A stretch of DNA of 64,000 bases from Pelistega ratti (GTDB lineage Bacteria; Pseudomonadota; Gammaproteobacteria; Burkholderiales; Burkholderiaceae_B). Position numbers and translations under genes: made by a program. The notes under the pieces were generated by a model. The model worked only from the letters and a program-made list of their open reading frames with translations, searched no databases and had not been told where the DNA came from. Shown in pieces: positions 27,425 through 38,177 of the stretch (position 1 is the stretch's first letter; each line of letters begins with the position of its first letter). The stretch is from assembly GCF_009833965.1 (NCBI RefSeq), contig NZ_CP047165.1:2108001-2172000 (forward strand), written 5' to 3'.

Positions 27425-29746
27425 ATGATGGTTGAATTAACTATAGATGGTAAAACCGTATCCGTTCCTGATGGTAGCATGGTGATGCACGCAGCGGAGG
27501 AATTGGGTATCTATGTTCCTCATTTTTGCTATCACAAAAAGCTATCTATTGCGGCTAGCTGTCGTATGTGTTTAGTAGAGGTAGAAAAAGCCCCTAAAGC
27601 GTTGCCAGCCTGTGCAACCCCCGTTACACAAGGAATGGTGGTACATACAAACTCAGAAAAAGCTAAGGCTGCTCAACAAGCGGTAATGGAGTTCTTATTA
27701 ATTAATCACCCATTGGATTGCCCTATTTGCGACCAAGGGGGTGAATGTCAGCTTCAAGACTTAGCGGTAGGTTATGGTAAAACAACCTCTCGTTATCAAG
27801 AAGAGAAACGTGTTGTTGTTCATAAGTCAACAGGGCCTTTAGTATCTGCTGAAGAAATGTCGCGTTGTATTCTATGTACACGTTGTGTGCGTTTCGGTCA
27901 AGAAGTAGCAGGTCAAATGGAGCTAGGGGTATTAAACCGCGGTGAACATTCTGAGATTGCCTCATTTGTCGGTAAAGCGGTTGAATCAGAGCTTTCTGGT
28001 AATATGATTGATATTTGCCCTGTAGGTGCATTAACATCAAAACCTTTCCGTTATTCTGCTCGTACATGGGAATTAGCTCGTCGTCGCTCTGTTAGTCCAC
28101 ATGATAGTGTTGGTGCTAATCTTGTTGTACAAGTCAAGGGTGATAAAGTTATGCGTGTCGTTCCTTTTGAAAATGAAGAGGTGAACGAATGCTGGATTAG
28201 CGATAAAGATCGTTGGTCTTATGAGGGGCTTAATGTAGAAGATCGCTTAACAGTCCCTATGGTACGCGATGAAAATAATGTTTGGTGCGAAGTATCTTGG
28301 GAAAGTGCCTTAAAAGTTGTTTCGGATGCACTAGGACAGATTGCACATAAAGATGGCCCTGAATACTTAGGTGCATTAGCAACAGAATCTGCAACATTAG
28401 AAGAGCTAGCATTATTAAAACGTATTATGACTGGACTTGGTTCTAGCAATGTAGATACCTTGTTACGTAATAATGATAATAACTTTGCTCGAGCCTTTGA
28501 TGGTGTACCTTGGTTGGGTATGCCATTAGCTGATTTAAATCATGTTGATGGTGTGGTTGTCATTGGTTCTAATTTACGTAAAGACCACCCGCTTATGGCA
28601 CAACGCTTGCGTCAAGCGGCTAAAAAAGGTGCTCGTATCACACTTATTGATAGTTATGGTGAAGATCCATTATTCCCTGTTGCGGCTCGTTTAACAGTAG
28701 CACCTTCTGCACTAGTAAAAACACTTGAAGAAGTAACAAAAGCAGTGGCACAGTTGAAAGCAGGGGAACAAGCTGATTTATCTAATCCTATACACGCATT
28801 AGCAGCACAGTTAATCAATGGTACAAAACCAGCTGTTTTCGTGGGTAATGCGGCAGTAGCAGCCCCAGATGCGAGTCAGATCGTAGCACGTGCACAAAAC
28901 CTAGCGGATGCTTATGGTGCGACACTTGGCTTCCTTACAGCAGGGGCAAATACAGTCGGTGCTTATATTACAGGTGCTGTTGCTCGTGGGGATGGTTTAA
29001 GTGCTAAGCAAATGCTTGAAAATCCATTGAAAGCAATGGTTGTATTACACGCAGAGCCAAAATTTGATATTGAAAATGGAGTTGCGGCTGAGTATAGCTT
29101 AATGGATACATTTGGTATTGCATTAACCTCTTATAAATCAGCAGCGACCAATTGGGCAAAAGTGATGTTGCCTATTGCACCATTTACGGAAACATCAGGT
29201 ACATTTATTAATGCTGAAGGTAGAGTACAAAGCTTTAAAGGAGTTGTTCCTGGCAAGGGATTGTCTCGTCCAGCATGGAAAGTGTTACGTGTTTTAGGTA
29301 ATTTACTGCAGTTTACTGATTTTGATCAAGAATCTTCTGAACAAATCCGTGATGAAGTGATAGGTTCAGGTATTACCAGTAAATTAAGCAATAAAGTTAA
29401 TGTGATTGGACAAGAAATACGCCGTTATAATGCACATGATGGTGGATTAGAGCGAGTAGCAGAAGTAGCGATTTATCGTACTGATGCTGTTGTTCGTCGA
29501 GCAGAAGCTTTACAAGAGACTGAAATTAGTCGTACACCAAAAGTACGTCTTAATGCTGTAACATTAACAAATTTACAAGTTGCCGAGGGTGAGAAGGTGA
29601 AAGTAAAATCTGCGGTAGGAGAGGGCGAGTTTATTGTCGCTCTTGATAATAATCTAGCAGATGATACGATACGTGTTGCCCAAGGGTTTGATGCAACTGC
29701 GGCGTTAGGTAATGCCTATGCCCGTTTAACTGTGGAGCGAATCTAA
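27425..29746 (+). CDS. nuoG: NADH-quinone oxidoreductase subunit G
   Basis: 773-aa largest subunit of the peripheral arm. N-terminal ferredoxin-like domain with C..CRMC..C for N1b (about 34-63), [18 protein letters not shown] for N4/N5, then [13 protein letters not shown] and [12 protein letters not shown], followed by a molybdopterin-oxidoreductase-like domain. I do not see the extra Cys motif for cluster N7, which only some species have. Confidence 0.97.
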   Translation: MMVELTIDGKTVSVPDGSMVMHAAEELGIYVPHFCYHKKLSIAASCRMCLVEVEKAPKALPACATPVTQGMVVHTNSEKAKAAQQAVMEFLLINHPLDCPICDQGGECQLQDLAVGYGKTTSRYQEEKRVVVHKSTGPLVSAEEMSRCILCTRCVRFGQEVAGQMELGVLNRGEHSEIASFVGKAVESELSGNMIDICPVGALTSKPFRYSARTWELARRRSVSPHDSVGANLVVQVKGDKVMRVVPFENEEVNECWISDKDRWSYEGLNVEDRLTVPMVRDENNVWCEVSWESALKVVSDALGQIAHKDGPEYLGALATESATLEELALLKRIMTGLGSSNVDTLLRNNDNNFARAFDGVPWLGMPLADLNHVDGVVVIGSNLRKDHPLMAQRLRQAAKKGARITLIDSYGEDPLFPVAARLTVAPSALVKTLEEVTKAVAQLKAGEQADLSNPIHALAAQLINGTKPAVFVGNAAVAAPDASQIVARAQNLADAYGATLGFLTAGANTVGAYITGAVARGDGLSAKQMLENPLKAMVVLHAEPKFDIENGVAAEYSLMDTFGIALTSYKSAATNWAKVMLPIAPFTETSGTFINAEGRVQSFKGVVPGKGLSRPAWKVLRVLGNLLQFTDFDQESSEQIRDEVIGSGITSKLSNKVNVIGQEIRRYNAHDGGLERVAEVAIYRTDAVVRRAEALQETEISRTPKVRLNAVTLTNLQVAEGEKVKVKSAVGEGEFIVALDNNLADDTIRVAQGFDATAALGNAYARLTVERI

Positions 29747-29747
29747 A

Positions 29748-30842
29748 ATGGATATTTGGTCTTGGTTCACAGATGGTATTGCTGCGCTGAATGTCTGGGG
29801 GACAAACCTAGTCGGTGAAACAGCATGGCTCATCATTTGGTCTATTATAAAAATTTTAGTTATTGCATTACCGATTATTATCTGTGTGGCATTCCTAACA
29901 TTGTGGGAACGTCGTATGATCGGCTATATGCATATTCGCCGAGGACCTAACCGTGTGGGTCCCGGTGGTATTCTTCAACCGTTTGCTGACGTACTAAAAT
30001 TATTAACAAAAGAAGTGATCGTTCCTACAAAATCAAACAAGATTTTGTATATTGTTGCCCCTATCATTACCTTAGTACCTGCCTTGGCAGCTTGGGCAGT
30101 TGTGCCTTTTGGCCCTGAAGCGGTGCTAGCGAATGTAAATGCTGGTTTACTGTTTATTATGGCAGTAACTTCTCTTGGCGTTTATGGTGTGATTCTTGCG
30201 GGTTGGGCATCAAACTCTAAATATCCCTTTATTGCAGCTATGCGTGCTTCGGCTCAGATGATTTCGTATGAGTTAGCAATGGGTTTTGTGTTACTCACCG
30301 TTTTATTAGTGTCTGGTACATTAAATATGAACGGTATCGTTACGGCACAAACGCAAGGTTGGTTTGCTGATAAAGGGCTAACTTTCCTTTCTTGGAACTG
30401 GTTACCGTTATTACCTTTATTTGTTATTTATGTGATTGCAACTGTTGCAGAGACAAACCGTCACCCATTTGACGTGGTGGAAGGGGAGTCTGAAATTGTA
30501 GCAGGTCATATGGTGGAATACTCGGGTATGGGTTTTGCGATGTTCTTCCTTGCTGAATATGCCAATATGATTTTATTATCGGCAATGGCATCTATTATGT
30601 TCCTTGGAGGATGGTCTAGTCCTGTTGATTTTGCCCCCTTTAATTTAATTCCTGGGTGGCTATGGTTAGGGATTAAAGCCTTTATCGTTGTTTCTTTCTT
30701 TATTTGGTTCCGTGCATCATTCCCACGCTATCGTTATGACCAAATTATGCGCTTGGGTTGGAAAGTATTTATTCCACTCACTGGTATTTGGTTAGTAGTC
30801 GTTGCCATTTGGATGCAAACACCATTTAATATTTGGAACTAG
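29748..30842 (+). CDS. nuoH: NADH-quinone oxidoreductase subunit H
   Basis: 364-aa membrane subunit (eight TM helices) forming the quinone entry chamber. [22 protein letters not shown] (patterns WERR and RRGPNRVGP) and [20 protein letters not shown] (pattern E-x-N-R-x-P-F-D) are the conserved loops. Starts 1 bp after nuoG. Confidence 0.97.
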   Translation: MDIWSWFTDGIAALNVWGTNLVGETAWLIIWSIIKILVIALPIIICVAFLTLWERRMIGYMHIRRGPNRVGPGGILQPFADVLKLLTKEVIVPTKSNKILYIVAPIITLVPALAAWAVVPFGPEAVLANVNAGLLFIMAVTSLGVYGVILAGWASNSKYPFIAAMRASAQMISYELAMGFVLLTVLLVSGTLNMNGIVTAQTQGWFADKGLTFLSWNWLPLLPLFVIYVIATVAETNRHPFDVVEGESEIVAGHMVEYSGMGFAMFFLAEYANMILLSAMASIMFLGGWSSPVDFAPFNLIPGWLWLGIKAFIVVSFFIWFRASFPRYRYDQIMRLGWKVFIPLTGIWLVVVAIWMQTPFNIWN

Positions 30843-30853
30843 GGGTAGGTAGT

Positions 30854-31339
30854 ATGAGTTTTAAAAATCATTTTGCAAGCCTATTCTTGAAAGAATTAAT
30901 CAAGGGTATGGCACTAACAGGTAAATATTTCTTTAAACCAAAATTTACCTTACGTTATCCATATGAAAAAACACCTATGTCGCCTCGTTTCCGTGGTTTA
31001 CATGCACAACGTCGCTATGCGAATGGTGAGGAGCGTTGTATTGCCTGTAAATTATGTGAAGCAATCTGTCCAGCGATGGCGATTAGTATTGAATCACATG
31101 TTCGTGAGGACGGTAGTCGCCGTACCTCTCGTTATGATATTGATTTAACAAAATGTATTTTCTGTGGCTTTTGTGAAGAAAGTTGTCCAGTAGATGCCAT
31201 TGTTGAAACACATATTCATGAGTATCATGGTGAAAAACGTGGGGATTTATACTTCACTAAGCCAATGCTATTAGCGATTGGTGATAAATATGAACCAGAA
31301 ATTGCTGCGCGTCGTGAAGCTGATGCGCCTTATCGATAG
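30854..31339 (+). CDS. nuoI: NADH-quinone oxidoreductase subunit I
   Basis: 161-aa ferredoxin-like subunit with two [4Fe-4S] clusters (N6a, N6b): [12 protein letters not shown] and [12 protein letters not shown]. The ATG at 30854 (MSFKNHFAS) follows AGGGGTAGG; an in-frame start at 30833 inside nuoH is rejected. Confidence 0.97.
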   Translation: MSFKNHFASLFLKELIKGMALTGKYFFKPKFTLRYPYEKTPMSPRFRGLHAQRRYANGEERCIACKLCEAICPAMAISIESHVREDGSRRTSRYDIDLTKCIFCGFCEESCPVDAIVETHIHEYHGEKRGDLYFTKPMLLAIGDKYEPEIAARREADAPYR

Positions 31340-31353
31340 GCAGGTGCGTAAAA

Positions 31354-31977
31354 ATGTTTTCAACCGTATTATTTTATATCTTAGCCTTTGTGCTACTGTA
31401 TTCAGGGATACGAGTCGTTCTTGCTCGACATCCTGTTGTTGCTGTGTTACACCTCATATTAGGTTTTTTTACAGCGGCAATGCTATGGATTCTTATCGGT
31501 GCTGAATTCTTAGGCTTACTCTTGGTTGTCGTCTATGTAGGGGCAGTGATGGTACTTTTCCTCTTCGTTGTGATGATGATTGATGTTGTACCTGAGTCTT
31601 TACGACATGATTTCCGTACTTTCCTACCTGTTGGTTTAGTGGTTGGTGGGGTAATGGTGGCTGAGATTGCTTTTGTACTTAGCTCTGCTTATCTTGATAC
31701 ACCAAGTCCAGCCAGTGTACCTGATGACTATAACAATACCTTAGCATTAGGTATTGCCATGTACACTGAATATTCTTTTGCTATTCAAGTAGGGGCATTG
31801 ATTCTTTTAGTGGGTATGATTTCTGCTATTGCATTAACATTGCGTGATCGTAAAAATCGTAAATATGTCTTGGCAAGTGATCAACTTTATGTAAAAGCGA
31901 GCGAACGTGTTCGTTTGGTGAATATCAAATCAGAAGTAGAAGTGCCTGAAACACCTAAAGAAGAGGGAGTTGAATAA
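31354..31977 (+). CDS. nuoJ: NADH-quinone oxidoreductase subunit J
   Basis: 207-aa membrane subunit with five TM helices; [27 protein letters not shown] (pattern [12 protein letters not shown]) is the pi-bulge helix TM3 signature. Its stop overlaps the nuoK start by one base (TAATG). Confidence 0.97.
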   Translation: MFSTVLFYILAFVLLYSGIRVVLARHPVVAVLHLILGFFTAAMLWILIGAEFLGLLLVVVYVGAVMVLFLFVVMMIDVVPESLRHDFRTFLPVGLVVGGVMVAEIAFVLSSAYLDTPSPASVPDDYNNTLALGIAMYTEYSFAIQVGALILLVGMISAIALTLRDRKNRKYVLASDQLYVKASERVRLVNIKSEVEVPETPKEEGVE

Positions 31978-32300
31978 TGGGTATTACACTAGCACATTAC
32001 CTCATTCTTGGTGCGATATTATTCGCCCTAGGGGTGTTTGGTATTTTCTTTAACCGCCGAAACCTCATCAGTTTATTAATGTCGATTGAATTGATGTTAT
32101 TGGCTGTTAATATTAACTTTGTGGCTTTCTCTGTCTGGAACCCTGTTAATGGTTTACCTGACACAGCAGGTCAGATTTTTGTGTTCTTTATTCTTACAGT
32201 AGCAGCCGCTGAGGCAGCAATTGGTTTAGCTATCTTAGTCTTGTTATTCCGTAAGATTAATTCTATTAATGTTGACGACGTTGCTCGTCTCAAAGGGTAG
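31977..32300 (+). CDS. nuoK: NADH-quinone oxidoreductase subunit K
   Basis: 107-aa membrane subunit, three TM helices, homologous to MrpC. Conserved Glu in [13 protein letters not shown] and in [13 protein letters not shown] lie on the proton path. Slightly longer than the usual 101 aa. Confidence 0.97.
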   Translation: MGITLAHYLILGAILFALGVFGIFFNRRNLISLLMSIELMLLAVNINFVAFSVWNPVNGLPDTAGQIFVFFILTVAAAEAAIGLAILVLLFRKINSINVDDVARLKG

Positions 32301-32309
32301 GGGAAAGCT

Positions 32310-34304
32310 ATGACAACATTTTCTCCCGTTCTCTTAATGTGCATTGCTTTAGCACCGTTATTAGGGGCTATTTTGGCGGGTCTATTTGGTACGGGCTTTT
32401 TAGGTAATTTTGTGAGTCGCCGAGGCGCTCATATCGTCACTATTGCATTAGTGGCATTTTCTGCCTTTGCCTCTATTTTTGTACTCTACAATGTGATGGT
32501 GAATGATGCCTATTTTAATGGGGATATTTACACATGGAGTATGATCGGATCTATCAAGCTAAGTGTAGGTTTCCTTATTGATCCATTAAGTGCCTTAATG
32601 ATGGTGGTGGTGACTTCTGTCTCGTTAATGGTGCATATTTATACCATTGGCTATATGGTCGATGACCCAGGATACCAACGTTTCTTTGCATATATTTCAC
32701 TCTTCACTTTCTCTATGTTGATGTTAGTGATGGGTAATAATATGTTGCTTTTATTCTTTGGTTGGGAAGCTGTAGGTTTAGTATCTTACCTATTGATTGG
32801 TTTCTGGTACACCAAAGATACGGCTATTTTTGCCAATATGAAAGCATTCCTTGTCAATCGTGTCGGTGATTTTGGTTTTGTGTTAGGTATTGGCTTATTA
32901 TTTGCCTTCTCTGGTTCAATGAACTATACCGATATCTTTGCTAAAACAGAAGAACTAAATCAAGTGACTATACTTGGTGATTGGCATATGCTGACTTTAG
33001 CGTGTATCTGTTTATTTATTGGTGCAATGGGTAAATCAGCTCAAGTGCCTTTACATGCTTGGTTACCCGACTCTATGGAAGGTCCTACCCCTATCTCTGC
33101 TTTAATTCACGCAGCAACAATGGTGACGGCAGGTATTTTCATGGTGTCACGTTTTTCACCTATTTATGAGTTAGCGCCTAGTGCATTATCATTGATTATT
33201 ATTGTGGGTGCGATTGGTGCTTTATTCTTAGGGCTTTTAGGCTTAATACAGAATGATGTTAAGCGTGTTGTGGCATATTCTACTTTATCACAATTAGGTT
33301 ATATGACAGTGGCATTAGGTGCTTCTGCTTATTCTGTTGCTGTTTTCCATTTAATGACACATGCTTTCTTTAAAGCCTTGTTATTCTTGGGGGCAGGTTC
33401 TGTGATTATCGGTATGCACCATGATCAGGATATCCGTAATATGGGTGGATTACGCAAGTATATGCCTATTACATGGATTACTTTCCTCATTGGTACTTTA
33501 TCGTTAGTGGGTACACCATTCTTCTCAGGATTCTACTCTAAAGAACACGTTATTGAAGCGGCACACTTCTCAACAGTGTGGGGATCAGGTTTTGCATACT
33601 ATGCAACGCTTATCGGTGTATTTGTTACTTCATTGTACTCTTTCCGTTTATATTTCCTTGTTTTCCATGGAAAAGAGCGTTTTGATACAACGGCATCACA
33701 TGGACATCATGATGATCATCACCATGGTGGAACCCCTCATGAATCGCCTTGGGTGGTTACCTTACCATTAGTAGTATTAGCTATCCCTTCTATCGTTATT
33801 GGTGCATGGGCAGTTGATACATTATTATTTGGTGGTTATTTTAAAGATGTAATTTTTGTCGGTGAGCATAGTCCAGCAATGGCAACTCTTGCACATCATT
33901 TCCATGGTTGGGTAGCATATGGTTTACATGCCTTTACAACGCTTCCTTTCTGGTTGATGATTGCAGGTCTTGTGGTGGCTTGGTATGGTTATATTGTTAA
34001 TCCATCTTTACCGCCTAAAATTTATCAAGCCTTCTCGGGTATTAATCGTATTCTAGAAAATAAATACTATGTAGATTGGGTATATGAAAATATCTTTGCT
34101 CGTGGTGCACGTGCGTTAGGTAATTTCTTCTGGAATATTGGTGATAAAGGTATTATTGAAGGTATCTTTATTGGTGGTTTCACACGCTTGGTTGGTGCGG
34201 TAGCTTCAGTAAGCCGAGGGCTTCAATCAGGACATATCTATTATTATGCTTTTGCCATGATAGTAGGTTTGATTGTGTTAATTTCTTTATTTGTATTGGT
34301 ATAG
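32310..34304 (+). CDS. nuoL: NADH-quinone oxidoreductase subunit L
   Basis: 664-aa antiporter-like proton-pumping subunit with the long lateral helix at the C-terminus. FFGWEAVGLVSYLLIGFWY and PLHAWLPDSMEGPTPISALIHAATMV (patterns WLPDSMEGPTP and HAATMV) are diagnostic. A His-rich cytoplasmic loop near residues 466-475 (GHHDDHHHGG) is seen in some relatives. Confidence 0.97.
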   Translation: MTTFSPVLLMCIALAPLLGAILAGLFGTGFLGNFVSRRGAHIVTIALVAFSAFASIFVLYNVMVNDAYFNGDIYTWSMIGSIKLSVGFLIDPLSALMMVVVTSVSLMVHIYTIGYMVDDPGYQRFFAYISLFTFSMLMLVMGNNMLLLFFGWEAVGLVSYLLIGFWYTKDTAIFANMKAFLVNRVGDFGFVLGIGLLFAFSGSMNYTDIFAKTEELNQVTILGDWHMLTLACICLFIGAMGKSAQVPLHAWLPDSMEGPTPISALIHAATMVTAGIFMVSRFSPIYELAPSALSLIIIVGAIGALFLGLLGLIQNDVKRVVAYSTLSQLGYMTVALGASAYSVAVFHLMTHAFFKALLFLGAGSVIIGMHHDQDIRNMGGLRKYMPITWITFLIGTLSLVGTPFFSGFYSKEHVIEAAHFSTVWGSGFAYYATLIGVFVTSLYSFRLYFLVFHGKERFDTTASHGHHDDHHHGGTPHESPWVVTLPLVVLAIPSIVIGAWAVDTLLFGGYFKDVIFVGEHSPAMATLAHHFHGWVAYGLHAFTTLPFWLMIAGLVVAWYGYIVNPSLPPKIYQAFSGINRILENKYYVDWVYENIFARGARALGNFFWNIGDKGIIEGIFIGGFTRLVGAVASVSRGLQSGHIYYYAFAMIVGLIVLISLFVLV

Positions 34305-34317
34305 TAAGGGCGGCGAA

Positions 34318-35799
34318 ATGACATCAACTATTCCATGGCTTTCCTTATCCATTTTTGTACCGATTATTGCTGGTATTCTTGTATTAATTTTTGGTCGTGA
34401 TGATCGAGCAGAATATACGAGAAAAATGGCATTAATTGGTGCGGTGGTAAGTTTTTTAGTAACATTACCAATCATAGCAGGGTTTGATGCAACAACCGCA
34501 AATATGCAGTTTGTTGAGCAACTTGCTTGGATTGATGCGTTTAATGTAACCTATCATCTTGGTGTAGATGGTATTAGTGTGTGGTTCGTTATTCTGACTG
34601 CTTTTATTACGGTTATTGTGGTATTGGCAGGTTGGGAAGTAATTAAAACACGAGTTGCACAATATATGGCTGCTTTTTTAATCCTTTCAGGATTAATGGT
34701 TGGCGTATTTGTTGCCTTAGATGCCTTACTCTTTTATGTCTTTTTTGAAGCAACCCTGATTCCGATGTATATTATTATCGGTGTCTGGGGAGGGCCAAAC
34801 CGTGTGTATGCGGCATTTAAGTTCTTCTTATATACCTTATTAGGTTCATTGCTGACATTAATTGCATTTATCTATCTCTATACCCAAACAGGGACATTTG
34901 ATATTGCAACATGGCAACAAACCCCACTAGGTATGACACCGCAATTATTTATCTTCTTTGCTTTATTTGCTGCCTTTGCGGTTAAAGTACCGATGTGGCC
35001 AGTTCATACATGGTTGCCAGATGCGCACGTAGAAGCTCCAACAGGAGGGTCTATTGTGCTTGCTGCGATTATGTTGAAATTGGGTGCATATGGTTTCTTA
35101 CGTTTCTCTTTACCAATTGCACCAGATGCCTCACAAAGTATGGCAGGATTTATGATTGCTTTATCATTAATTGCTGTTATTTATATTGGTCTTGTTGCAA
35201 TTGTTCAAGACGATATGAAGAAACTCGTGGCTTATTCTTCTGTTGCTCATATGGGTTTTGTTACACTAGGCTTCTTTATGTTTAATACAGCTGGGGTCGA
35301 AGGGGCAATTATTCAGATGATTTCACATGGTTTTGTCTCTGGGGCAATGTTTATGTGTATCGGTGTGCTTTATGATCGCTTACATACTCGAAAAATTGCA
35401 GATTATGGTGGTGTGATTAATGTAATGCCTAAGTTTGTTACCTTCTTTGTCTTATTCTCTATGGCAAATAGTGGTTTACCGGCGACTAGTGGTTTCGTGG
35501 GTGAGTTCTATGTAATCCTTGGGGCAGTCGATTATAATTTCTGGATTGGTTTATTAGCCGCCACTGCCTTAATCTTAGGTGCATCTTATTCATTATGGAT
35601 GGCAAAACGTGTGGTATGGGGTAATATTACTAACCCAGAAGTAAAAACAATATCTGATATTAGCAAACGTGAATTTACTATTTTAGGTATTTTGGCGATA
35701 TTGACACTCTTTATGGGTATTTATCCTCAATTCTTTACCGATGTTATTCACGTGTCAGTACAAAACTTACTTGAGCATGTAGCGCAATCTAAACTGTAA
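34318..35799 (+). CDS. nuoM: NADH-quinone oxidoreductase subunit M
   Basis: 493-aa antiporter-like proton-pumping subunit. [18 protein letters not shown] and [19 protein letters not shown] (pattern [10 protein letters not shown]) are NuoM signatures. The ATG at 34318 has AGGGCGG upstream; an in-frame TTG at 34291 inside nuoL is not used. Confidence 0.97.
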   Translation: MTSTIPWLSLSIFVPIIAGILVLIFGRDDRAEYTRKMALIGAVVSFLVTLPIIAGFDATTANMQFVEQLAWIDAFNVTYHLGVDGISVWFVILTAFITVIVVLAGWEVIKTRVAQYMAAFLILSGLMVGVFVALDALLFYVFFEATLIPMYIIIGVWGGPNRVYAAFKFFLYTLLGSLLTLIAFIYLYTQTGTFDIATWQQTPLGMTPQLFIFFALFAAFAVKVPMWPVHTWLPDAHVEAPTGGSIVLAAIMLKLGAYGFLRFSLPIAPDASQSMAGFMIALSLIAVIYIGLVAIVQDDMKKLVAYSSVAHMGFVTLGFFMFNTAGVEGAIIQMISHGFVSGAMFMCIGVLYDRLHTRKIADYGGVINVMPKFVTFFVLFSMANSGLPATSGFVGEFYVILGAVDYNFWIGLLAATALILGASYSLWMAKRVVWGNITNPEVKTISDISKREFTILGILAILTLFMGIYPQFFTDVIHVSVQNLLEHVAQSKL

Positions 35800-35812
35800 G
35801 GTCAGGACAATA

Positions 35813-37297
35813 ATGGATAATCAATTTAATTTTATACTCGCATTACCGGAAATTGTTCTCTGTATTTTGGCGACCGGTATATTACTTGCGGATGCAATTT
35901 TTAAAACAAAAGATAGTTCTCTGAGCTATACACTTTCTTTATTTGCCCTTGTCGTTACGACAATTATTACATTGGTTCAATGGAATAGTGGTGTAGTAGG
36001 AACAACTTTTTACAGTCAGTTTACGATTGATCCGCTTGCCTATTTACTAAAAGTATTCTCTTACCTAGCGGTATTGGCTACATTGATCTATAGCCACCAA
36101 TATTTGATTGAGCGTCAAATGGTTAAAGGAGGGGAATACTATGCACTTAGTCTGTTTGCTTTATTGGGGCAAATGATTATGATTTCAGCGACCAGTATGC
36201 TAACAGTGTACTTGGGTCTTGAATTAATGTCATTAGCTTTATATGCCTTAATTGCTGTTCGCCGTGAGCATTTAACTAGTATTGAATCGGCAATGAAATA
36301 CTATATTTTAGGTTCATTAGCATCTGGTTTTATGTTGTATGGTATGTCAATGGTATATGGGGCAACAGGTTCTGTTATCCTATCAGATATCGCACAAGTC
36401 TTACAAAATGGTCAATTTAATCAAATGGCTTTTGTATTAGGTGTTGTTTTTGTAGTAGGTGGAATTGCCTTTAAATTAGGGGCTGCTCCTTTCCATATGT
36501 GGATTCCTGATGTGTATCAAGGTGCGCCAACAGCGGTAACATTAACGATTGCCGCCGCGCCTAAACTTGCTGCTTTTGCTATGGCATTACGTTTATTAGT
36601 AGAGCCAATGATTACATTAGCATCAAGCTGGCAACCAATGTTTATTATCTTAGCGGTTTTATCACTTGCCATAGGTAATTTAACAGCGATTATGCAAACA
36701 AATTTCAAGCGTATGTTGGCATATTCAACTATTTCACATATTGGTTTTGTCTTCCTAGGCTTACTATCAGGTGTTACCGATAGCCAGTTAGCAAGTGGTG
36801 CGTATGGTTCAGCCTTATTCTATATGCTGACTTATATTCTTACGACATTAGCTTCTTTTGGTGTTATTCTTATTTTGAGTCATCAAGGGTTTGAGTGTGA
36901 AGAGATTAGCGATTTAGCAGGGCTAAATAAACGTAATCCATTATTGGCGTTTGTGATTCTGGTGTTAATGTTCTCATTAGCGGGTATTCCGCCTTTTGTG
37001 GGATTCTATGCAAAATTAGTTGTTCTTCAATCGGCATTAGCAGCAGGGCATATTACCCTAACGGTTGTAGCTATCCTATTCTCATTAATTGGTGCATACT
37101 ACTATTTACGCGTTGTAAAAACAATGTATTTTGATGAACCAGCTAAAGATGTACATATAGTGGGTAATAAGCTAGACTTCCGTAGTGGCGTTCTTTATAT
37201 TAATGGTTTATTGATTTTATTATTGGGTATTTTACCGGGTGGTTTGTTGGCACTTTGTGTACAAGCTATTGATGCTTCTTTAAAATTCCCTTATTAA
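35813..37297 (+). CDS. nuoN: NADH-quinone oxidoreductase subunit N
   Basis: 494-aa antiporter-like proton-pumping subunit, last of the 14 nuo genes. [34 protein letters not shown] (pattern PDVYQGAPT) and [15 protein letters not shown] are diagnostic. Spacing of 13 bp to nuoM and 19 bp to the DUF2818 gene indicates one transcript. Confidence 0.97.
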   Translation: MDNQFNFILALPEIVLCILATGILLADAIFKTKDSSLSYTLSLFALVVTTIITLVQWNSGVVGTTFYSQFTIDPLAYLLKVFSYLAVLATLIYSHQYLIERQMVKGGEYYALSLFALLGQMIMISATSMLTVYLGLELMSLALYALIAVRREHLTSIESAMKYYILGSLASGFMLYGMSMVYGATGSVILSDIAQVLQNGQFNQMAFVLGVVFVVGGIAFKLGAAPFHMWIPDVYQGAPTAVTLTIAAAPKLAAFAMALRLLVEPMITLASSWQPMFIILAVLSLAIGNLTAIMQTNFKRMLAYSTISHIGFVFLGLLSGVTDSQLASGAYGSALFYMLTYILTTLASFGVILILSHQGFECEEISDLAGLNKRNPLLAFVILVLMFSLAGIPPFVGFYAKLVVLQSALAAGHITLTVVAILFSLIGAYYYLRVVKTMYFDEPAKDVHIVGNKLDFRSGVLYINGLLILLLGILPGGLLALCVQAIDASLKFPY

Positions 37298-37316
37298 TTA
37301 TAAATAGTTCTATATT

Positions 37317-37826
37317 ATGTATCCAGAAACATCCGTTTGGTTAATTATTATTTTAGCGATGATTAGTGCTAATTTACCGTTTTTAACTGAACGGATGTTT
37401 GCTTTCTCGCCATTTCGACTAACAGGTGAGCCTGAGAAATTTATTGGTTTTTATCTATTAAGGGCATTAGTGTCTTATGGATTAATTGGTTTTGTGTTTT
37501 ATTTGCTTACTGAACCTGCTTTTCCAACAAGTGCTAAATTATTTGCTATTGTTGTTTATATTGTACTTTTTACTATTCCAGGCTTTATCTATAAAGGTAT
37601 TGTTCAGCATAAGCATTTAGGTTTACATTTTATTGAATTAATTGTTTTTATCGTATTTATTGTGAGTATTGGTTTTTTTATTGAATCTCACTATGCTAAT
37701 CGTTTCCCACAAAGCTGGCAATTTTATGCCATAGGAACTTGTTTATTTCTTGTTCTTGCTTTCCCTGGATTTGTATGGCGTCATTTGATGCGTCATGCCT
37801 ATAATAAAAATATATATATGGAATAA
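37317..37826 (+). CDS. DUF2818-family membrane protein with internal duplication
   Basis: 169-aa membrane protein beginning MYPETSVWLIIILAMISANL, the DUF2818 N-terminus typical of the gene after nuoN in betaproteobacteria. Family members I know are about 100 aa with three TM helices. Here the two-helix C-terminal unit seems present twice: residues 43-95 (ends IPGFIYKGI) and 103-157 (ends FPGFVWRHL), giving about five TM helices. The second unit has the usual SWQFYAIGTCLFLVLAFPGF. Function unknown; position suggests a link to complex I assembly, unproven. Co-transcribed with nuo. Confidence 0.82.
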   Translation: MYPETSVWLIIILAMISANLPFLTERMFAFSPFRLTGEPEKFIGFYLLRALVSYGLIGFVFYLLTEPAFPTSAKLFAIVVYIVLFTIPGFIYKGIVQHKHLGLHFIELIVFIVFIVSIGFFIESHYANRFPQSWQFYAIGTCLFLVLAFPGFVWRHLMRHAYNKNIYME

Positions 37827-38177
37827 CCCTTTCCATCAAAATATTATCCTAGATAATGTGCTAAGACAAAATAAATAAGGTATCATTTCTTAATAGAAAA
37901 AGAGAAAAATATATTAATAAAAACTATAGACCGTTATATATCAAGCAACGTGTTTCATTAATCAAGTTTTTGCTGTGATGCATTATTTACCATGCTTTCC
38001 ACCTATATTCGTATATAAAGAAAATAAATCAAAATAAAGTAAAAGTTTTTAAAATGTAACTAGTTTTTAATTTATATAATCACTCACAATTGACGTTTTT
38101 TTTATTTTATAAAATATGTTACTCTTTGATAATGCTATATGTAGCATATTTTCTGGAGTGATTGTTCAGGAGAGATT
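37827..38177 (+). promoter_or_regulatory. Upstream region of cstA
   Basis: 351 bp of AT-rich DNA without a gene. A short hairpin ATGCTA/TAGCAT (38132-38147) lies just before the AGGAGA ribosome binding site. TTGACG at 38090-38095 may be a -35 but has no good -10 at standard spacing. No clear nuo terminator is seen. Confidence 0.35.

Noticed and set aside
33700..33760. His-rich run in nuoL as a metal-binding insertion
   Set aside because: Such loops occur in other NuoL proteins; it is variable cytoplasmic sequence without further signal.
36517..36708. Antisense frames within nuo, fab and mur genes
   Set aside because: All are shadows of strongly conserved genes on the other strand or frame.
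38090..38120. TTGACG as the cstA promoter
   Set aside because: No acceptable -10 at 16-18 bp; nearest candidates are at 12 or 19 bp.
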